Origin: Ancistrus triradiatus
Lineage: Eukaryota > Chordata > Actinopteri > Siluriformes > Loricariidae
Reading direction: 5' to 3'
DNA: 64,000 nucleotides
Assembly (NCBI GenBank): GCA_025084515.1
Contig: JAJAGP010000273.1
Span: 62,001-126,000, forward strand
Shown: positions 57,509-64,000 of the stretch, in pieces
How positions within the stretch are numbered: the first letter of the stretch is position 1
Layout: every line of letters starts with the position of its first letter
Position numbers and translations under genes: made by a program
Notes under the pieces: model-generated
Told to the model about the DNA's origin: nothing
What the model saw: only the letters and a program-made list of their open reading frames with translations
Databases searched by the model: none

Positions 57509-58388
57509 TGGTCTGTATCAAATGCAAGATGGTGCTATTTAAAGATTTCGATTGTTCCTGACAACAATGAGCTCTGTTACCCGTCTTATTTCAATCCAGG
57601 TGACAATAACTTAGGAAATTGAGAGCATTTCTTATACCACCATTTAGGTCTCGTGTTTCATGTTTCCTGGCTCCTGCATGTACGTCAGCTTTTGCCTTAT
57701 TGCCCTGTACGAAAGGTGACAGTTGTTCAATTAAATTTAAAGGTTGGAGGTTAATTTGTTTTATAAATTAGGCCAGAAATATTATTAGTTATTTGTCGTT
57801 TACTTACAAAAATATAATTTTTTTTTTGCAAATGCAGTATTGTCACGCAGCACAAAAGAAACTTGGAATGGAACGTTTAATTAAAATTTCTGTAAATTGA
57901 TGTTTTTCACATTATATTAGGATTATGATATTTGACATTAATTTTAAGGTTTTTGTTTGGCAGCCATTTCTGCCAGTCAATGGACTGCTTTCTAATTAAA
58001 AAATACATAGGTAAAGCTTTTAAAAAATATTATAAATATTTAATAAATTAAATAAATACATAAAATAGATAAATCAATTCATATACATGCTAAAGTATAG
58101 AGCCAGTTTTAAAAAAGTAGAGACTTTTCTTTTGAAATGTCAGTAAAATCTCTTGCGGAATTGATTGTATATTGTGTTATTTTGATAATGTATACAAATC
58201 TATGAATTTAAAAATAATATCATAACTTGTACATCTTGAGTGCATGTTATAGTCAGTGAATTTGATTTTCTGATCTTTAAACATTTATGGGAAATGATTA
58301 TGAAGCTGCTCTAACAACAATGTGCGGCTTAATAGATAATAAATATTTATAAATCATCAGGTATCCATGGGATTATTTGTTGTAGCTA

Positions 58389-58470
<82 letters not shown>

Positions 58471-58555
58471 TTTAAATCGATAGGCTTTGACCTTTAACAA
58501 CACTACACACTCTTTCTCTCACTAAACACAGTAACACACTTATTTAACCTGCAGG
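57100..58555. other. gene-free spacer with MITE fragment and (GT)n
   Basis: 57290-57410 matches 59535-59650 (TCCACAAACTTTTGG, AxAGTAATxTAGGCCTGTCA, GACAGATGCATTATGGTTGC); TCCACAAACTTTTGG is a common Tc1-MITE end. (GA)n at 57477-57504, (GT)n at 58392-58470. No gene. Confidence 0.55.
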
Positions 58556-58559
58556 TTCA

Positions 58560-59455
58560 GTCTAGACCACCTCCCAATCCTGGAACTGGTTCCAAAACAT
58601 CTTAGTGTGAGAACTGGAACTGGTACTAAGACTGGAACTGGTACCAGAACATCTTAGTGTGAGGACTGGATATGGTACCAAGACTGGAAATGGTACCAGA
58701 ACATCTTAGTGTGAGGGCTGGAACTGGAACTAGAACATCTTATTGTGAAGACTGGATATGGTACCAAGACTGGAATTGGTACTGGAACATCTTAGTGTGA
58801 GGACTGGAACTGGTACTGGAACATCTTAGTGTGAGGAATAGAACTGGTACCAGAACATCTTAGTGTGAGGACTGGAACTGGTACTGGAACATCTTAGGTG
58901 GAGGAACTGGAAGTGGTACTGGACCATCTTAGTGTGAGGACTGGAACTGGTACTGGAACAATCCTTAGTGTGAGGATAAACTGGTACCAGACATCTTAGT
59001 GTGAGGACGACTGTTACTGGACCATCTTAGTGTGAGGAATAGAACTTGTACCAGAACATCTAGTGTGAGGACTGGAACGGGTACTGACATCTTAGTGTGA
59101 GGACCTGAACTGGTACTGGAACATCTTAGTGTGAGAACTGGAACTGGACATCTTAGTGTGAGGACTGGAACTGGTACCAGAAGCTCTTAGTGTGAGGACT
59201 GGAACTGGTACCAGAAGCTCTTAGTGTGAGGACTGGAACTGGTACCAGACGCTCTTAATGTGAGGACTGGAACTGGTACTGGAACATCTTAGTGTGAGAA
59301 CTGGAACTGGAACATCTGGGTGTGAGGACTGGAACTGGTACCAGAAGCTCTTAGTGTGAGGACTGGAACTGGTACCAGAAGCTCTTAGTGTGAGGACTGG
59401 AACTGGTACCAGATGCTCTTAATGTGAGGACTGGAACTTTAACTGGAAGAACCAA
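58560..59455 (+). repeat. minisatellite ACTGGAACTGGTACCAGAACATCTTAGTGTGAGG
   Basis: About 25 units of near 34 bp (ACTGGAACTGGTACCAG plus AACATCTTAGTGTGAGG). Variants include CTGGAACATC and AGAAGCTCTTAG. Several units have one-base losses. Confidence 0.95.
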
Positions 59456-59459
59456 CAAA

Positions 59460-59804
59460 AAATCCCAGATCACTCTTTGATAATGAACTCCCAGCTCTGC
59501 CCTTAGTCTAAGGCAAAGATGCACAACTCAGAGTCCACAAACTTTTGGCTCTATAGTAATTTAGGCCTGTCAGCTAAGAGCTGGACGTGATTAAGCCCTG
59601 CAGAAGAGAGCTTTCAGCTGTGACAGATGCATTATGGTTGCATCAGAACCACCAATTTATTTCCACAGGCTATCAGGTTCATGAATGTTTAATCCGTGGG
59701 TGTCTACTTCAGCTCCTGGAGGCCACAGCCCTTTGTGTTTTATTTCCACAAACTCTCACATTCAGGCCAGAGCTGAGAAGGTGAATGAGGTAATATGCTA
59801 AATC
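59460..59804. other. spacer between inverted minisatellite arrays
   Basis: Includes the MITE-type repeat 59535-59650 shared with 57290-57410. No gene. Confidence 0.5.
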
Positions 59805-59960
59805 CTGCATGGTTCCAGTCCTCACACTAAAATTGTCTGGTACCAGATCCAGTCCTCACTAAGACGTTTTGGTACCAGTTCCAATCCTTATACTAAGGTG
59901 TTCCGGTACCAGTTCCAGGTCTCACACTAAGACCTTTTGGTTCCAGTTCCAGTCCTCAAA
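59805..59960 (-). repeat. inverted copies of the 58.6-59.4 kb minisatellite
   Basis: About four units (CCAGTTCCAGTCCTCACACTAAGA and GTCTGGTACCAG) run opposite to the main array, across a 350-bp spacer. Confidence 0.9.
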
Positions 59961-59964
59961 TTTT

Positions 59965-60080
59965 TCAGCTTTAATATAAAAATACAGATAATCCAAAACA
60001 TTAAAATTAGGCACAGATCGAATGACAATAGACAAAGTGGATTATCTTGGTTCAGCAGCCCATCCGTATGCCCACCCCAA

Positions 60081-60135
<55 letters not shown>

Positions 60136-60725
60136 GTCAGATCTCCTAGAACTGCTGTACCGTTCTAAAGGTGAATGAGGAGCATGAGAATTCTTAGAGG
60201 AACCTCCTGAATTTAAGATATTTTTCATTTACAGTCAATCCACTCCTGGTCTGAAGTTCATACACACACACACACTCACACACCCACACACACACACAAA
60301 ACAGAGTGTTTGAACAAGAGTAAGAACTGAAAGGAGCGCTCTCTGAACCATGAAGAGTGGCCTGGAGCTCAGATTAATATTAATGCCTGACTGGCTGGAG
60401 TAAGGGCCGTCTCTCTTTTGCTGTCTTCAGAAATAATTCCTCGTTCACGTTAACAGCCTTCAGCACGACACAAGTAGATACGCGTCACCGTACACCACGT
60501 CCCTGTGCACCAAACATCTGCTTTATGTGTGCAGCCTCTTTTTTATGCGGAAAAAAATTTAATCAAGCCTGGGGCAAGTGGAGTAAAGTGCATGCAAGTA
60601 TTTATTTATTTAGAATATTTGATCAACAAACCAATGATTATTATTCATAACAGGTATCAGGTAACAGCAGGTAAGCAGTGGAGGTCTAAAAGGTGTGTAA
60701 GTAACTCCAAAAGCGTATTAAGGGG
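59965..60725. other. gene-free spacer with (CA)n
   Basis: (CA)n at 60084-60134 and an interrupted one at 60262-60298. No exon recognised. Confidence 0.5.
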
Positions 60726-60729
60726 CACA

Positions 60730-61110
60730 AAGTGTGCCAAGAAAGTACCCTGGCACACTTTGCAGCTGTAATTGAGACTCATCAGACCAGGTGACATTTT
60801 ACCAGTCTCCTATTGTGCATTTTGGTGAGCCTGTTTGAATTGGAGCCTCAGTTGCCTGTTCTTAGCTGACAGGAGGGGCACCCAGTGTGGTCTCCTTCTG
60901 CTGTAGCCCATCTGCTTCAAGGTTTGATGTGTAGTTTGTTCAGAGGTGCTCTTCTGCATAACGCGATTGTAACGAGTAGTCTGGCATCAACATGGCATTT
61001 TCACCCAGAGAACTGCCCTAACCGGATATGGCGCTGTGTGTGAAGCTCCGGGTAGATCAGCAGTTTCTGAAATACTCAGACCAACAACCATGCAACATTC
61101 AAAGTCCCTT
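60730..61110 (-). pseudogene. Tc1-like transposase remnant, antisense
   Basis: On the minus strand it reads TTGATGCCAG..., AACCTTGAAGCAGATGGGCT, GTCAGCTAAGAACAGGCAAC and CTCACCAAAATGCACAATAG, in the order of the copy at 290-750. Confidence 0.75.
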
Positions 61111-61660
61111 AAATCACCTTTCCAAAAAATCTGTGAGGCTGGACAGATAAAATAATACAAATATTTTCTCTGTGCTGTTTCCAAATAAATACAGAGAAAT
61201 GAGAACATACAAATCTCTCTTTTCTGATTTTATTTTCATTTAACCTACTGTCCCAATTTTTAGGGAGGTAGGCTTGTAAAATAAGAAAACATACCGGGTA
61301 ATAATGATCCATTGGCGTTTTTAAGGTATCAGAACTGAATTTTGTTCCGTTTAGACAAGCAACCTAACACGCCATTTGATCAGGGGTTCACAAACTTTTG
61401 CACAAGGCTGTATGTGAGTCACAATAGTGACCAGGATCTAAGCTTGGTGATCAGTCTTTATACTAAATATGACTTTTCATATATCAGTTGTTTCACGTTA
61501 ACACACTCAGTGTTTGGATCTTCCCAGCATCATCTGGTGAGTTTGAAACGGTTTTGAACCTCTTGGCCTTCCATACACGATTGGTAGGCGCGTGTAGTGT
61601 GTGGAGGGTGAAGATCTCCCGTGGCTCTGCTCACTAAACTCCCTCTCATTTATTCTGCAG

Positions 61661-61749
61661 CTGGCTCAGAGGATCTGTCCAGGACCTGAAGCATGAACCA
61701 AACAGCAGGAGCAGCCAAACAGTGCAGAAGATCTTCAGTGGACATGAAG
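61661..61749 (+). CDS. dpp10: probable first coding exon of dpp10 (DPP10a-type N-terminus)
   Basis: A candidate exon lies between a good acceptor (TTATTCTGCAG) and a strong donor (AAG|GTAAGA). ATG at 61693 opens 19 codons, MNQTAGAAKQC..., ending in phase 0 with lysine. MNQTA plus a cysteine near position 11-13 is the start of the alternatively spliced 'a' N-terminus of DPP10 and DPP6, Kv4 channel auxiliary subunits in which this segment gives fast inactivation. DPP10 is the neighbour of DDX18 in human, which favours dpp10. The next exons (cytoplasmic stretch, membrane segment, propeller) would lie to the right of the window. The plus strand here is opposite to that expected from human orientation. 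A chance ORF cannot be excluded. Confidence 0.55.
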
Positions 61750-62089
61750 GTAAGATCTGCTGAGCTTCTGCTGAGCTTCTGCTATTAGAATCGATACAAG
61801 TTTGAGACAGAAGTTTAGATGGAGACCAAAAGAGATTCGTTTCTCACCTGTATTTGCATTAGAAAGGTAATGTGAGGTCACTGTGTGTGTACAGTAACAG
61901 CTGTCCGTACAGCTGGCTTTGAAACATCATAACAGCAATAATAAATGACTCCCTGTGCAAAGTGCTACTGCTGATCTTAATCTAAACAACAACAAACCAA
62001 CCTTTTCAGTCCTGAATGTGCCATTTAAAGCATTTATAATGTTGTTACAAAGCACGGTATACAGCCCGTATTTACTTCATTAAATAAGC

Positions 62090-62922
62090 GTGTAAATATA
62101 GTATTTAAATAAATAAGTAAATTAATTCATGCATGTAGTATTTAATAAATAAATAAATTAATAAATGTAGTATAATGTAGTAGTGAATAAATAAATAAAT
62201 AAATTAATACATTAAATAAATAAATAGGCTATATAATTACTTAATAAATATAATTTATTAAGCAATAAATATATGCATAGTATTTAATAAGTAAATTACT
62301 ATATAAATATGGAATTTAATGACTAAATTAATGAATCTATAAATATAGCATTTCATAAGTAAATATTGATAAATATAGTATTTAATGTCTAAAAATATGA
62401 ATATAGAATTTCATAAGTAAGTAATTGTATGTATAGTGTTTAATAAGTAAATTACTATATAAATATGGAATTTAATAACTAAATTAATGAATACACAAAT
62501 ATAGCATTTCATAATTAAATATAGATGAACATAGTACTTAATAAATAAAGGAATGAATATAAAGTATAGTATTTAATAAATACTTCATATTAAATCTATA
62601 ATTAAATAAATATCGAATTTAATAAGTAAATAAATATATGTATAGTGTTTAATAAGTAAATTACTGTATAAATATGGAATTTAACCAATAAATAGATGCA
62701 TAGTATTTAATAAGTAAATTGCTATATAAATATGATGAATAAATTAATGAATATAGACATATAGCGTTTCATAAGTCAATACAGATAAATATAGCGCTTA
62801 ATGTATAAATGTATATAAATATAGTACTTATAAATATAACATAGATATAAATATAAATAAATAAGTATAATAATTAATAAATAAATGAATATACAAATAC
62901 AGAATTACACACACAAAAAAGT

Positions 62923-62955
<33 letters not shown>

Positions 62956-62960
62956 ATGAA
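62090..62960 (+). repeat. AT-rich TATAGTATTTAATAAGTAAAT minisatellite
   Basis: Units such as AAATATAGTATTTAATAAGT, AAATTACTATATAAATATGG and AATATAGCATTTCATAAGT recur with a higher-order period of roughly 150-170 bp, ending in (AAAT)n. It lies in the putative first intron of dpp10. Confidence 0.85.
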
Positions 62961-64000
62961 CAGTAATGAATAAAAGTACTTCTCCTCACCCACAAAGCTC
63001 TGCACCGTCTTTCCCCCCAGCGACCCTGAATTAGATTAAATGGCTTTGGAAATGAATAAATGAATATAAAGTATCAGGAGTTAGAAAAGTCTGCTTAATG
63101 TCATTAAGAGTTACAAGAACTGGGGATGTTCCAAATTAAACCTTTTTATTTTAATTTAAAACCCCCTGTACTATAGCAGTACATTCAGACGGGGGATCAT
63201 TACTGTGTATCCTGTACATATTTAATAAATAGCCAAATACCCTCCAGTTTCAGTTTGTATGTGAGTGTAATTAATCAATATGATTCTCATCGACTGTAAT
63301 TACACCTGTCTCCACCAGACAGGGCCCGATGTTTCTGACGTTATGAGTCGTGCAGTGGAACAAGTGAAAGATCCCAGCGGAGGGCCCTCGCTCGACTCTC
63401 ACTCAGTGATTAATGGAGCATCTCACAAACCCTCTGTACCCATAAGGCACGAGGATATAATAGGATATAAAACAGTCCTTATGGGATCATTGTAAGCTGA
63501 GATTGAAAGAAGGATTAGAATCAGGTTTTAGTGGCTGTTTCTTGTTCTGTTTTGGCAAAGTAAGATCGGTACTAAGACCAAATGTCCAGGGACACAAATA
63601 TACACGGACGCAATAAAGACAAAAACAATTAACACACATGAAGTTACGTAACTGTCTGCACACAGACCCAGCAATCCCCTAAAGGAGCTCTGAGTCCCTC
63701 AAGAGCCTCAGACCCCTCAGGAAGCAAACATCTGGAAAACACATGAAATGCAACCTAAACCTTCGCTTCTAGGAAACTGTACATGAACTTAAAGGTGCCA
63801 GAAGACCCTACATCTGAACTTTATGGCTCTGGGACACTGGAAACTTTGAAATACAGGATATGAGGCCAGAGACAGGACATGAACCAGGTTGCAAGTCAGT
63901 CTGCTACTGGATGGGGTTTCAGGCTGGCATGGGATGCAGGCTGGCATCTGTCCACGTCTGTGTACTATACTATTGACCAGACGTTCGAGTCCCAGCTCTG
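62961..64000. other. putative dpp10 intron sequence with SINE start at window edge
   Basis: 63760-63935 resembles the GCCAGGxAC-type repeat at 8.0-8.7 kb. ACGTTCGAGTCCCAGCTCTG at the end resembles a tRNA-like B box with its flank and may begin a SINE that continues beyond the window. No exon seen. Confidence 0.45.

Noticed and set aside
58560..59455. CRISPR-like array
   Set aside because: Units are contiguous with no distinct spacers; minisatellite.

Overview
This is a vertebrate, almost certainly teleost, nuclear window. Introns have GT/AG borders, (CA)n microsatellites are frequent, several Tc1/mariner remnants are present, and there are hAT and chromodomain Ty3/gypsy elements and tRNA-derived SINEs of the kind common in fish. 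Four genes of a conserved vertebrate block are recognised by reading exons and splice sites directly: insig2 (minus, about 24.5-28.5 kb), ccdc93 (plus, 30.5-42.1 kb), ddx18 (minus, 42.3-49.4 kb) and, probably, the first coding exon of dpp10 (plus, 61.7 kb). I recall the human order as DPP10-DDX18-CCDC93-INSIG2. The orientations of insig2, ccdc93 and ddx18 agree with human; the putative dpp10 exon appears inverted.

Layout: 1-24.5 kb is gene-free and repeat-rich. It holds Tc1 transposase fragments, a (GGTTGCTATGGT)-type minisatellite (3.55-4.4 kb), a Tc1 copy with exact 48-bp inverted arms (5.1-6.05 kb), a tRNA-type SINE (6.9-7.1 kb), (GA)n and (GT)n arrays, a degraded chromovirus-type gypsy element with both LTRs and a perfect 5-bp target duplication (14.7-19.4 kb), and a minisatellite built on TCATAATTATGA (21.65-22.6 kb). 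insig2 and ccdc93 are divergent, separated by about 2 kb that is mostly a hAT insertion with a perfect 8-bp target duplication. ccdc93 reconstructs as 23 coding exons and 633 aa with every junction in phase. ddx18 reconstructs as 15 exons and 678 aa, including a tandemly duplicated 52-codon exon. ccdc93 and ddx18 converge with poly(A) signals under 200 bp apart. From 49.4 to 64 kb is mostly AT-rich repeats, three further minisatellites, another hAT insertion with a target duplication (56.4-57.1 kb) and the putative dpp10 exon.

Functionally, INSIG2 (ER sterol-dependent retention of SCAP/SREBP) and CCDC93 (CCC/Commander endosomal recycling, which includes LDL receptor traffic) both act on cholesterol handling and sit head to head. 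DDX18 is a nucleolar DEAD-box helicase known as a MYC target, and a CACGTG box lies just upstream of its ATG here.

The most notable observations are the ddx18 in-frame exon duplication, a truncated duplicate of ccdc93 exon 5 that keeps its splice acceptor and would introduce a stop, six splice acceptors in three genes whose upstream tract is a (UG)n microsatellite, and the possible dpp10 N-terminal exon. No wholly new system was identified.
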